Shown here: positions 35,061-46,540 of the stretch, piece after piece | How positions within the stretch are numbered: the stretch's first letter is position 1 | Layout: each line of letters starts with the position of its first letter | Assembly (NCBI GenBank): GCA_009823395.1 | Contig: CM020505.1 | Location: forward strand, 51,629 to 115,628 | Direction of reading: 5' to 3' | Source: Thamnaconus septentrionalis | Lineage: Eukaryota; Chordata; Actinopteri; Tetraodontiformes; Monacanthidae | DNA: 64,000 bases | The notes under the pieces: model-generated | Databases searched by the model: none | Told to the model about the DNA's origin: nothing | What the model saw: the letters and a program-made list of their open reading frames with translations, nothing else | Translations under genes and position numbers: made by a program

Positions 35061-35829
35061 ATGGGAAAGGCAAGCAAGGCGCCCGGCGCTTAGCATCGCG
35101 CCGTCTTCTAAGCGAAGCCGTCCGAAGACTCTCCCGAACAATTTCCCACCCGGTAATTCATCGATTGGCGTATTATGTCGATTGAACAAAAGGCTCACCA
35201 GCGTTGATGCCAGATTAAGCCTAATGGAAATACTCACCAAGAATTCCAGGCGATCTGCGAGTCGCTGGAATTCAGCCAGCAACAGGTTGTCTCCCTAGCC
35301 GCAGAAAACAAGGAGCTGAGGTCGGTCAAATCTCTCACCGAGGAATGAGCCAACTCAGTAAAGACAATAAATACCTAAAAGAAACAGTCTTAGACCTCCA
35401 GGCACGCAGCATGAGGGACAACCTGGTGTTCTCAGGGATCCCAGGCGGAGGAAGACCGGAGAGGGCGGTTGCGGACTTCCTCACGAAAGAACATGAAGCT
35501 TCCTATGGAGACCGTCAAGACCATCACCTTCCACGGGTACATCGTCTTGGAGGAAGAAACCTGACAACCGCCCGGCCGAGACCGATTAATGGTAAAATTT
35601 GAACACTTTAAGCAAAAGTGCTGGTAAAGAGCCGAGGGCGGGAACTTGGCGGAACCGACTTTGGAGTGAACGACCAATTCCCAAGGAGATTCTGGATCGT
35701 GAAGAATCCTCTTCCCGATCGAAAAAGGTTCCTCGAGCGAAGGCTCTAGGCGGTTGTCGCATGTAGACAAAGCTCTTCGTTAATGGTCAACTATATCGCG
35801 ATCGCGAGTCCACTCCGTGGCTGTACTAA
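35061..35829 (+). pseudogene. LINE ORF1 remnant (L1 ORF1p-like)
   Basis: In an intact L1-type element this protein is an RNA-binding trimeric chaperone that packages the LINE RNA. The trail starts at ATGGGAAAGGCAAGC (35061) and runs to TAA at 35827-35829, about 256 codons across several frames. An N-terminal coiled-coil-like stretch (LNKRLTSVDARLSLME, then LSKDNKYLKETVLDL) is followed by the characteristic ARSMRDNLVFSGIP. The C-terminal part shows QFPRE and LFVNGQLYRD patterns typical of the end of ORF1p. A stop occurs near 35092, and frame changes occur near 35240, 35344 and in the region 35500-35760. It lies in an indel-rich patch, so some breaks may be sequence errors. Confidence 0.75.
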
Positions 35830-36093
35830 CCCTCTTCTCCACAGGCTTCAAAGACAACAGGTAATATCATATTAATGCAGCTTATGCCAATATAGCTGTC
35901 AATCATAAACACGTAAGCGCCACTTCAGTTTAATAATGATTTCACCGCATCGAACTGATTCTCCCCATTAATATCCCTCCTCGAGCTGCACTTATGTCTT
36001 TTCCTCCTTCTTCTCTCTCTGGTAACAATGTTCACCATGACAGATCATAGCGTTGTTTGTTTACATATGCAGGTGTCTGGCGCTCATCTACAT

Positions 36094-36127
<34 letters not shown>

Positions 36128-36148
36128 CTCTAGGTCTATATAGCAAAC
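35830..36148 (+). other. Inter-ORF spacer of the LINE with a CA microsatellite
   Basis: About 320 bp without coding signal. It holds a CA run of about 30 bases at 36096-36125, just upstream of the ORF2 start. Confidence 0.7.
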
Positions 36149-39100
36149 ATGTCCTCCCTTAAGTTTGTCACTTGGAATGTGCGGGGTATAGGTACCAGGG
36201 ATAAAAATTAAAATTCTCAACCATTTGAATTTTCTTGAAGCCGACATTGCCCTACTACAGGAAACTCACTCAACAAACACTACAGCACAAAATCTAAAAT
36301 CGGCCGATTTCCCAAACATCTACTCGGCGAGTTATAACTTTCGAAACAGAGAGGTGTGGCTATCCTGATCAATAAGAGACTTAATTTCATTATAAATAGT
36401 ACAATATCTGACCCTAATGGAAGATATATAATAATTAACACTAACATTGACAATAAAGATTACTGTATTGCTAGTATTTATAAAGCCCAAATGTGGATGA
36501 TCCCTCTTTCTATCATGCCTTCTTCTCGTCACTCTCTGCACATGTAAGCGCAACACTCATAGTAGGGGTGATTTCAACCTAGTATTAGACTCTGATATTG
36601 ACAGATCCAACACCTCAGCTAATAACGACACTCATTAGCTGCAGACACATTAAAACAGTATATGAGTGATTTTGGTTTATCAGACCCTTAGCGTTCAAAC
36701 CACCCAACTCACAGAGAGTACGTTTTCTCTTCTGTTCACCACTCATACTCACGCTTGGACTACTTTATTACCAGCAATTCACTCTTGGCAGACATCCGGA
36801 AGCCCAGATCCACTCCATCACTATTAGTGATCATGCACCTGCCTCTATCTGCATCTCTACAAAGGCACCTAGAGCACCGATCTGGAATTGGAGGCTGAAT
36901 CGTCATTACTCATAGACCCAGATTTTATAAAATACTTTAATAGGGGGTGGACAATATTCCTAGAAATTAATGACTTGCAAGAAACTCCTGTACATGTTCT
37001 CTGAAACAGCTAAAGCAGTAATGCGGGGCAAAATAATATCTTACTCATGCTACAAGAAAAAAAGGAACTAGCTTTGGAGCGTGAATTAATCAATAATATT
37101 AAAACTTTAGAATCTTCATATGCCACCCAACAGGAAGAAGGCGTGTGGAAAGAGTTATGTAAACTAAAAAGCGGAATTAGCTAAACTGACAGATAAAAAA
37201 ATCAAGTTCCAAATGCAAAGATTACGCCTTGAAAATTTTGAATGCAATAATAACTCTAGTAAATTCTTAGCGAACCAACTAAAGTCAAACAGAAAAAGCA
37301 ACAATCTCCTCCATCAAAAAACCTGGATGGCAAACTAACCCATAATCCAGGCGAAATTAACCAATGCTTCAGAGATTTCTACAAAAATTATATTCCTCCG
37401 ATAATAACCCTTCAGAAGCCTCTATAGATAATTTTCTTAATAGTATTGTGCTACCTAAATTAAATCAGGAACAGGCTACTACAATGGGCGCAGACCTCAC
37501 TCAGGCGGAGTTTGAAGAAGCCTTGGCACAAATGCCATTAAATAAGGCCCCAGGACCTGATGGCTTCCCAGTTGAATTTTATAAGGCACTTTGGCCAACT
37601 GTTGGCCCTACCTATTATAGAATGGCTAGAGATCCTAAATACTGGACTTCTCTCTTCAAACATGAATTCTGCTAACATTAGCCTCATACTCAAACCCGAC
37701 AAAGACCCATCGGCTCCCAACTAGCTACCGACCAATATCGTTAATCAATACTGATCTTAAAATTATCTGTAAAGCAATAGCTAGACGACTAGAAAAATGT
37801 ACTCCATATATAATCCATCCTGACCAAACAGGATTTATTAAAGGTAGAGACTCAACTTCCAATGTGCGTGGATTTATCAATCTAATAGATTACACTAACG
37901 CCAATAACCTACAAACAACAATTGTTTAGCTAGATGCAGAAAAAGAAAGCATTTGACAGGGTCAATTGGAACTTCTTATTTGCAACGCTACAAAAATTTG
38001 GTTTCGGAATTCATTTATATCCTGGATACGAACATTATATAGCTCTCCGTGCGCCTCAGTTAGAGCAGAACAGCCAGATCTCTCAAAGGTTTAATCTGCA
38101 GCGAGGCACAGACAGGGCTGCCCTCTCTCCCTTCACTATTTGCAATGTTTATTGAACCTCTGGCAGCTGCAATTTCGGCAAAATAGAGAATATCAAAGGT
38201 CCAAATTTCAACATCTGATCATAAAATAAGCCTTTATGCCGATGGCGTATTATTTCTTGAAATACACAATCCTCACTTGCTGAAGTTATCACCCTTATTG
38301 ACAATTTCTCTTGTATCTCGGACTATTCAATAAATTGGGCAAAATCCACAGTGCTTCCGCTTAATTGTAAATTTAAACGAACCTCTCTAGCACCTCTACA
38401 AGCCGGTAACATACGATATTTGGGTATCAGCTTCTCTCCCAACCTATCAGACTTAATACAACTCAATTTCATCCATAATTAAAAAAAATAGAAAAGCGAT
38501 CTAATTCGATGGAGAAACTTACCCATATCTCTTTTAGAAAGTTGCGACAGTCAAAATGATGGTTTACCTAAATTAAACTACCTTTTTCAATGATTCCATA
38601 TCAACCACCTGCTCAGTGGTTTAAAACCCTGAACTCAAATGTCACAATGTTTCTATGGAAAAACAAACCACCCGTATCAGTCTGAAGGCGCTTCAAAAGC
38701 GAAAGATGCTGGGGACTAGATTTGCCAAACTTTTATTACTACTATATTGCCAACAGAATAAAGTATATTCATAAGTGGTTCAACCCTAGCCCACGATGTA
38801 TCCTGGCATGTCATAGAACAAGCATATTGTGGTGATATTCAGTTAGCAGACTTGCCATTTATCAGCACACCAAAGCACCACAGTTGCATGAAAAGTGTTA
38901 ATATAAGTCACTCTCTGACGGCTTGGGCGGAATTTCTGAAAATCACAGGCTCTTCCCTTCTCCCGTGTGGTCGTATGCCCATCTGGAACAATCCTGATAT
39001 ACTGCAAAACAAAAAGTACTTAACTTCACACATTGGGCAGATAAAGGTATAACTCATGTAAAACACATAAGAGAATAATAGTTTTAGACCATTTCAAGAG

Positions 39101-39852
39101 CTTGTGACACAGTTTGGAATTAACAGTAGTTGTTACTTAGAATACATGCAAATTAAGTCCATAATTAAGAAAAACTCAAACTTAAACTTGAACAAACACA
39201 CATGGAGGTCTCTCCGGCTGTACAGTCGGTCCTTAAATTCTCACCTCTAAACTACTTTCCAAGATATATAAAATCCTTACAAATACAGATCGCTTTTCTT
39301 TCTATCCCAACTGTTAAGTGGGAAAGAGACCTGTCTCTCCAGCCTCACCCTAATTTCTGGAGGACAATTTGCCTGAACACCTTTTCACTGATAAAACAAC
39401 CTAACCTACAATTAATACAATTTAAAGTACTCCACAGGATACACTACACTGGACAGCGGATGTTTCAGATGGGCATGACCGCCTCTCAGACCTGCTCACA
39501 CTGCACAGTTAATGTCCCAGATAATTACCTACACGCTGTATGGCATTGCCCACCAGTAAATAAATTCTGGCACATAGTATGCAATGATCTATCAGCACAG
39601 GTTGGTTACACCATCACAGCCACTCCCTCTTTTTTTTGTCTCTTAGGGGACCTCACTGATATCACCTCAGATAAGGCAGAATCTCGCATGCTGATCACCT
39701 CCTTATCTATCGCTAAGAAAACAATCCTCATAAACTGGAAATCAAAACAACACCTGCACATTGCACAATATAGGAACTTACTCTTAGACCACACCTCCTT
39801 GGTAGGGTGTCTGCTTCATCCTTTAACTAACTGGCAATCAATCAATAGCTGA
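36149..39852 (+). pseudogene. LINE ORF2 remnant (endonuclease, reverse transcriptase, C-terminal domain)
   Basis: In an intact element ORF2 nicks the target and reverse-transcribes the RNA there. From the ATG at 36149 the frame gives KFVTWNVRGIGTRD, the usual start of an apurinic/apyrimidinic-type endonuclease. ALLQETHS, GDFNLVLDSD and ISDHAP mark later catalytic motifs up to about 36840. The reverse transcriptase shows NKAPGPDGFPVEFYK (37540), HPDQTGFIKGR (about 37817), DAEKKAFDRVNW (about 37931) and YADG at about 38233, where catalytic YADD is expected. A 217-codon open stretch (39202-39852) forms the C-terminus with a CSHC...HAVWHC cysteine-histidine motif. Stops and frameshifts are scattered through 36200-39060. 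Total length, about 1230 codons, is normal for an L1-type ORF2. Confidence 0.88.
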
Positions 39853-40415
39853 GGCTGCTGGTTGATGTGGGCAGCCGTGGTCGTGCTGCTACGGGCCGGG
39901 TGCGGTCTGGGGCGGGGGATGGGCGTGGGGTGCTTGGCTGCTGCGGGTTGGTGGGGGCAGGGTTGGGTGCCCAGCGAGATGTCTGCCACGCAGGGGCTGG
40001 GCCTGGTGGTTGGTGGGTGGTGCCCAGCGGGGTGGGGGCGGCGGTCGGGGTGGGGGGCGGCGGTCCCTGGCTCTGGGCTGGGGGCCCCCTTGTTGGTGGG
40101 GGCTGGTCCATCCCTGTGTCCGGGGACTGGTGCTGGATCGTCTGTGGTGGGGGTCGCATACCTGGGGTGGGGCTCTTGTGACCCGGCGGCTACACCGCTC
40201 CTGCGTGCCGGGTGGTGCCTTCTGCCCGCCTCGCCCCCGTCTCCTGGTCGCCGCCCGCTGCCCAGGGCCCTTAGGCGGTGGGGGTGGGCCTTTGGCTCCT
40301 GGATCCCTGTGGTGTCCCGGCCCGATGTCGCTTAGAGGCGCCTGACCGGAGTCTCCTGGTCACATAATAGGTGTATTTTTTTTTTTTTTTTTTTTTTTTT
40401 ATTTTTATTTATATT

Positions 40416-40456
<41 letters not shown>

Positions 40457-41197
40457 TTTTATTTATTTTACTTTGCTTTCTTCCTTCTGCTTTGGGGATT
40501 TGTGTCTTGGGTGGTGGCTGCCCGGCCTTCTGGCCGGCGCCGTGAAGGGATTCGTTGTGGGTGGCGACCGGGTCCCGGTGGGCCTCCCAGTGCGTTTCCT
40601 CACCCTTGCTCTGGGGCCTGGACTGCACCCTTGTTGGCGAGAACTGGCCCCATGAGTCAATGACCCACTGACATTATCACTAGGGCTTTGGATGAGGGTC
40701 TCCATCGACCGACCACCGCTCCATCCGAGACCCTCTCCAATTTTAATAGCATTTTAGACACTTAGGGCCTGGGGGGTTCGTGCACTGCAGGCGCTCGCTG
40801 CTCAGCAGCAGTGTGGTTGCCCAGGGCCCTTCCACCCCCATTTTAACGCACCATAGTCCACACACCAGCAAATGCACATATATACACTGACACTCCTACA
40901 CACAGTGGGGTCGGCCTGCTGGTGGGGCGGGACCGGCATCTTTCCCACTCTGGATGGGCCCTGTGCAGTCCTGTGCCCCGGGGTGCGTGACCCGGCTGGG
41001 CCTATGGGGTCCTTGCCACTTGTGGCGGGGTCCCCTTCCCCAATCCTGGGGCCGGGCCGCTGCCGGGTGGTCCCCCTCCCGCTCGGGCGGCAGGCGGCGA
41101 CGACCGAGACACGGGGTTTGGCGGTGGTGGGCGGGGGTCCACAGGTTGTTTATTTTATTTAATTTTATCCTTTTATTTTATTACTTATTTATTTATC

Positions 41198-41228
<31 letters not shown>

Positions 41229-41811
41229 GGGCTGGGGAACCAGGGGCTCTCGCTTGGGCCCGCTTTGCCGGCATTGGGGGGCGGGGGTGCGGCTGTGGCC
41301 TCGGGGCGGGGGGGCTGTCCCCTAAGGCCGGGGGTTCAGGGCGGTGGGGGCGGCTGGGGTGGGTGGGGGTGGAGGCGGTTGATCGCCGCACTGGGTCCGT
41401 ATGGGGGCTTCTGGGTGCCCGGGCCTGCCTTGGGTACCGATCCTCCCGGTGGGTGAAGGGCTGGGTCCTGTCATGGGGATGGGTCTGGTCTCGCTCGCTT
41501 TCCCTGGGGGCGCCCGTCCGGGGCTGGGCTCTGCTGCCTGTCCGCCCGGGTGGTGTCCCTTCTTCTTGTGGTATTGCCTCCCTGTCATCTTGCCCTGGCT
41601 CCTTGTGGGTGGGTGCCCTCCGGCCGGGGGGCCTGCTGCTCAGGCCTCTTCCTGGCCGGCTCTGCAGGCGGGTGTGCCGTGTCCGGGATCTCCCCTGGCT
41701 CGTTGCTGGTGTGGGGCGGCTGCGACCTCGGAGGCCGCACTAATTGGCAGCCTACTTCCAGTGGCGTGTAAACACACCACTCCCGCACTCAGATACACAC
41801 ACCACACATCC

Positions 41812-42030
41812 ATGCACGCACACACACACACACACACATACACATATACACACATGTAAGTATGCACACACAGTATACACACATGCAAGTATACACACAC
41901 ACACGCATATACACACATATAAGTATACACACACACACAAGTACACACACATATAAGTATACACACACATACACACACACACAAGTACACACACATACAG
42001 TATACACACACACATACACACACACACAAG
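41812..42030. repeat. CA/TG microsatellite cluster in the LINE 3' region
   Basis: Runs of CA interrupted by 'TATAAGTATAC'-like spacers that recur several times, so it is a compound minisatellite built on CA. Confidence 0.9.
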
Positions 42031-42299
42031 AACTCACAAGGCGCAGGTACACTGTTGCACACTGTTGCATAGCTTATTGTCTGATTCATCCATGAGTATA
42101 TTATTATTACTGTTCTTATTACGATTATTATTATCACTATTATTAATAACATTATTATTACCATTAACGTCGTTATTATTATCATCGCTATCATTATCAT
42201 TATCATTGTATGTACTTGCATGTATGTTTGTATGGGTAGATATGCATCTAGGTGCATATGACCATGTGTAAATGTACAGGTATGCGCATGTATGTGTTA

Positions 42300-42300
42300 G

Positions 42301-42331
<31 letters not shown>

Positions 42332-42365
42332 GTATATATATATGTATATTTATATGTATATGTAT
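42300..42365. repeat. Alternating TA/TGTA microsatellite in the LINE 3' region
   Basis: TATATA runs broken by TG, a purine-pyrimidine alternating stretch of about 65 bp. Confidence 0.9.
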
Positions 42366-42634
42366 TTTCTCTTTCTTTTTTTTCCTTACATTAATCAGGT
42401 TATCATTTCAATAAGCCCACTATCTGACAATTACCTATGCAAATGTACGATCTGTTCTGTTCTGTTTTGACACAAAAATTGTATATTGTTGCCAGTCGCC
42501 TCCTCTACTCCTCTCTCTCAATCCCTCTCATCACCCCCCACACACACACCTCCTTTCCCTCTCTACTCTCCTCTCACCCCCTATCTGTCCCTCCCTCAGT
42601 CCGGTCATGGCCAGAATGTCACTAAGAATATTAT

Positions 42635-42640
42635 AATAAA
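42635..42640 (+). promoter_or_regulatory. Polyadenylation-type hexamer AATAAA in the LINE
   Basis: AATAAA 132 bp before the poly(A) tail. It is probably too distant to direct that tail. Confidence 0.35.
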
Positions 42641-42704
42641 ACCACTCAAGAGGTAGCTCCTGAAACGACCCATGTGGCTCACACTCTCAAGACCTACCTC
42701 TGAC

Positions 42705-42710
42705 AATAAA
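42705..42710 (+). promoter_or_regulatory. Polyadenylation signal AATAAA of the LINE
   Basis: AATAAA about 60 bp before the poly(A) tail, the closest hexamer to the 3' end. The distance is longer than the usual 10-30 bp, so its use is uncertain. Confidence 0.5.
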
Positions 42711-42771
42711 ATCTGTCAGCCATCATAGACATTCAGAGACACTTCTGCTTGTCATTATGGCCAGACCGGAC

Positions 42772-42797
42772 AAAAAAAAAAAAAAAAAAAAAAAAAA
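42772..42797 (+). repeat. Poly(A) tail of the LINE
   Basis: 26 consecutive A residues at the junction with satellite sequence, the hallmark of target-primed reverse transcription. Confidence 0.93.
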
Positions 42798-45700
42798 TCA
42801 GCCAAAGATCATCCAAGGGAAATGGAACTTAGAGTTTACCTTAAGACCTGGGAGGTGAATGCAACCAACAGGGTGGCCTGGGGACAGCTTGTCTGATGTG
42901 GGGCGGCACCCTGCAATGACAACCTGGCCTCAGGCTGGGCCCCCCTGGTGTAAGTGGGGAACCGGGCTGCGGGCTGGAGCCACAGGGGTGGCATGGAGTC
43001 AAAAGGCTGGTGAGGGCTTGTAGTTCTGGAGCAACATTAAGTCAGACAAAAGATCATCCCAGGAAAATATGGAGAATAAACTCAAGAAATGGAATTTAAA
43101 GTTTACCTTAAGACCTGAGAGGTGAATGCAACCAACAGGGTGGCCTGGGGACAGCTTGTCCGATGTGGGCCGGCACAAAGCAATGACAACCTGGGCCTCA
43201 GGCTGGGCCCCGTGGGTGTAAGTGGGGGACCGGGCTGCGGAGCTGGAGCCCAGGGTGGCCTGGAGACAAAAAGGTTGGTGAGGGCTTGTAGTACTGGATG
43301 AAGATTAAGTCAGCCGAAAATCATCCAAAGTGGAAATGGAACTTAAAGTTTACCTTAAGACCTGGGAGGTGAATGCAACCAACAGGGTGGCCTGGGGACA
43401 ACTTGTCCGATGTGGGGCGGCACCCTGCAATGACAACCTGGGCCTCAGGCTGGGCCCCTGGTGTAAGTGGGGGACCGGGCTGCGAGCTGGAGCCCAGGGT
43501 GACCTGGAGACAAAAGGCTGGTGAGGGCTTGTAGTTCTGGAGCAACATTAAGTCATCCGAAGATCATCCCAGGAAAATATGGAGAATAAACTCAAGAAAT
43601 GGAATTTAAAGTTTACCTTAAGACCTGAGAGGTGAATGCAACCAACAGGGTGGCCTGGGGACAGCTTGTCCGATGTGGGCGGCACAAAGCAATGACAACC
43701 TGGGCCTCAGGCTGGGCCCCCTGGTGTAAGTGGGGACCGGGCTGCGAGCTGGAGCCCAGGGGTGGCCTGGAGACAAAGGCTGGTGAGGGCTTGTGGTTCT
43801 GGAGCAACATTAAGAGAGATCCAAAGATCATCCCAGGAAAATATGGATAAACTCAGAAATGGAATTTAAAGTTTACCTTAAGACCTGGGAGGTAAATGCA
43901 ACCAACAGGGTGGCCTGGGGACAGCTTGTCTGAGTGGGCGGCACCTGCAATGACAACTTCCCTGCCTCAGGCTGGGCCCCCTGGTGCAAGTGGGACCGGG
44001 CTGAGACTGGAGCTGGAGCCCTGGAGCCACGGTGTATGGAGTCAAAGGCTGGTGAGGGCTTGTCGTTCTGGAGCAACATTAAGTCAGCCAAAGATCATCA
44101 GGGAAAATATGGAGAATAACCTCAAGAAATGGAACTTAAGTTTGTCCTTAAGACCTGGGAGGTGAATGCAACCCAACAGGGTGGCCTGGGGACAGCTTGA
44201 TCAGGCATGGGGCTGCGCCTGCTGCAATAGAAACCTGGGCCTCCAGGCTGGGCCCCCTGGTGAAGTGGGGGACCCGGGCTGCGGAGCAGGAGCCAGGGTG
44301 GCCTGGTCACAAAAGGCTGGTGAGGGCCTTGTAGTTCTGGAGCAACATTAAGTCATCCGAAAGATCATCCCAAGGAAAATATGGAGAATAAAACTCAGAA
44401 ATGGAATTTAAAGTTTACCTTAAGACCTGGGAGGTAATTACAACCAACAGGGTGGCCTGGGGACAGCTTGTCCGATGTGGTGCGCCACTGCAATGACAAC
44501 AATGGGGCTCAGGCTGGGCCCCTGGTGTAAGTGGGGAACCGGGCTGCAGAAACTGGAGCCCTAAGGGGTGAGCTACGTGTGCATGGAGTCAAAGGATGGT
44601 GAGGGCTTGTAGTTCTGGAGCAACATTAAGTCAGGCAAAGATCATCCCAGGGACAATATGGAGAATAACCAAGAAATGGAATTTTAAGTTTACCTTAAGA
44701 CATGGGAGGTAAATGCAACCAACAGGGTGGACAGGGGACAACTTCTCGATGGTTTACGGCTTTTCAATAACCTCCGCCCTAAGGCAGGCCCCACCTGGTA
44801 TGGGGTGGAGGACCGGGCTGCGGAGCTCGAGCCCAGGGTGGCCTCGAGTCACTGAGATGGTGAGGGGGCTTGGAGTTCTGGACAACATTAAGTCCAGCGA
44901 AGATCATCCCAGGAAAATATAGAATAAACTCAAGAAATGGAACTTAAAGTTTACCTTAAGACATGGGAAGTGAAATGCAACCAACAGGGGTGGCCTGGGG
45001 ACAGCTTGTCCGATGTGGGGTGGCACCCTGCAATGACAACCTGGGCCTCAGACTTGGCCCCTGGTGGGCGTGGGGGACCGGGTCTGGGGAGCTGGAGCCA
45101 CGAAGGTGGCATGGAGTCAAAGGCTGGTGAGAGCTTGTAGTTCTGGAGCAACATTAAGTCAGCCAAATGTCATCCCAGGGACAATATGGAGAATAAACTC
45201 AAGAAATGGAATTTAGAGTTTACCTTAAGACATGGGAGGTGAATGCAGCAACAGGGGTGGGGCAGGGCTGAAAGCTTGATCAAGAGGTGGGCTGCACACT
45301 GCGACAACAATCTGGGCTCTCAGGCAAAGGACCCCCTGAATGCGAGTTGGGACCCGGCGGGCAGCAGGGCTGGAGCCCCGGGTGAGGGCTGGAGACAACA
45401 CGGGGGCTTGTGGTTCTGGAGTCAAAATTAAGCTGGTGAGGGCTTGTGGTTCATCCCAGGGCAACGATGAAGTCAATAAAGATCATCCAAGGGAAATTAA
45501 AGTTTACCTTGGTATCTGGGAGTTTACCTTAACCACCTGGGAGGTGAATGACAGCTGCAACAGGATTGCCTGCGGGACAAAGCAATGTCCGATGTGGGGG
45601 CGGCACAAGCAATGACCAACCTGGAGCTCAGGCTGGGCCCCCATAAGTGGGGGGGACCGGGCTGAGGAGCTGGAACCCTGGGGTGTACAGGAGACAGAGT

Positions 45701-46540
45701 ACTGAGTGAGGCTTGTGGATTCTGGAGGGAGATTAAGTAAGCCAAAGATCATCCAGGGACAATATAGAGAATAAACTCAAGAAATGGAATTTGAAGGTTA
45801 CCTTAAAACATGGGAGGTGAATACAACCAACAGGATGTGGCTCTGGGGACAGCTTGTCCGATGGGGCACCATAAAGCAATGACAACCTGGGCCTGGGCTT
45901 GGCCCCTGGTGGTGTGGGAGTGGGGGACCCGAGCTGGGAAACTGGGTAGGTGGCCTGGAGACAAAAGGCTGGTGAGGGGCTTGTAGTTCTGGATGAAATT
46001 GTCAGTCAAGATCAGTGTCAGGAAAATATGGAGAATAAACTCAAGAAAATGGAATTTAAAGTTTACCTTAAGACATTGGAGGTGAATGCAACCAACAGGG
46101 TGGCTCAGGGGGACAAAGCCTGTCCGATGTGGGCGGTCCATGCTGTAATGACAACCTGGCCTCAGGCTGGGCCCCCTGGTGGTGTGGGGGACCGGGCTGC
46201 AGAGCTGGAGCCCTGGGTGGCCCTGGAGACAAAGGCTGGGTCAAAGGCTGAGGGCTTGTAGTTCTGGAGCAACATTAAGTCAGCCAAAGATCATCCTAGG
46301 GACAATATGGAGAATAAACTCAAGAAATGGAATTTAAAGTTTACCTTAAGACATTGGAGGTGAATGCAACCAACAGGGTGGCTCTGGGACAGCTTGTCCG
46401 ATGTGGGGCGGTAGTCTGCAATGACAACCTGGGTTTTAGGCTGGGCCCCTGGTGTGGGTGGGGGACTGGGCTATGGAGCTGGAGCCCCGGGTGGCCTGAG
46501 ACAAAGGCTGGTGAGGGCTTGTAGTTCTGGAGCAACATTA
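42798..46540 (+). repeat. Satellite array, segment 8, most degraded patch
   Basis: About 14 monomers with frequent insertions as well as deletions. The first 530 bp (42798-43330) match 20248-20594 joined to 25601-25790, so this is a copy of the ERV copy 2 locus without the element. At 45200-46000 monomers are scrambled: short pieces are repeated ('AAGTTTACCTTGG' then 'GAGTTTACCTTAACC' near 45500), and normal boundaries are missing. Confidence 0.9.

Larger units (their letters stand above)
39853..42771 (+). other. Long 3' region of the LINE: G-rich blocks, T runs, microsatellites
   Basis: A 2.9-kb non-coding tail. Two G-rich blocks (39850-40370 and 40900-41760, many runs of 4-7 G) are separated by T-rich tracts (25 T at 40376-40400 followed by ATTT repeats to about 40470, and 28 T at 41198-41225 ending in ACAGG). 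Then come CA repeats (41812-42030), ATT-rich repeats (42098-42215) and alternating TA (42300-42365). Apparent frames of 100-200 residues here are compositional. I see no host gene. Confidence 0.7.
35045..42797 (+). mobile_element. L1/Tx1-type LINE retrotransposon, damaged, near full length
   Basis: 7.75-kb non-LTR retrotransposon on the plus strand. It has ORF1 and ORF2 remnants in L1 order, a 3' region of about 2.9 kb, two AATAAA signals and a 26-base poly(A) tail. The 5' untranslated part is only 16 bp before the presumed ORF1 start, so slight 5' truncation is likely. Left and right satellite flanks are in perfect phase apart from the loss of AAG. There is no target-site duplication. Both reading frames carry frameshifts and stops. 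The clade (L1/Tx1, like fish Swimmer-type elements) is inferred from motifs. Confidence 0.9.

Noticed and set aside
41198..41230. Functional splice acceptor (T run followed by ACAGG)
   Set aside because: No donor or exon structure is visible, and a T run followed by AG is easily met by chance; it is kept only as a remark in the LINE tail finding.
39853..41760. Host gene in the G-rich block with long frames on both strands
   Set aside because: The frames are arginine-, glycine- and proline-rich on both strands because of base composition, with no recognisable domain. Their position between ORF2 and the poly(A) tail makes LINE 3' sequence the simpler explanation.
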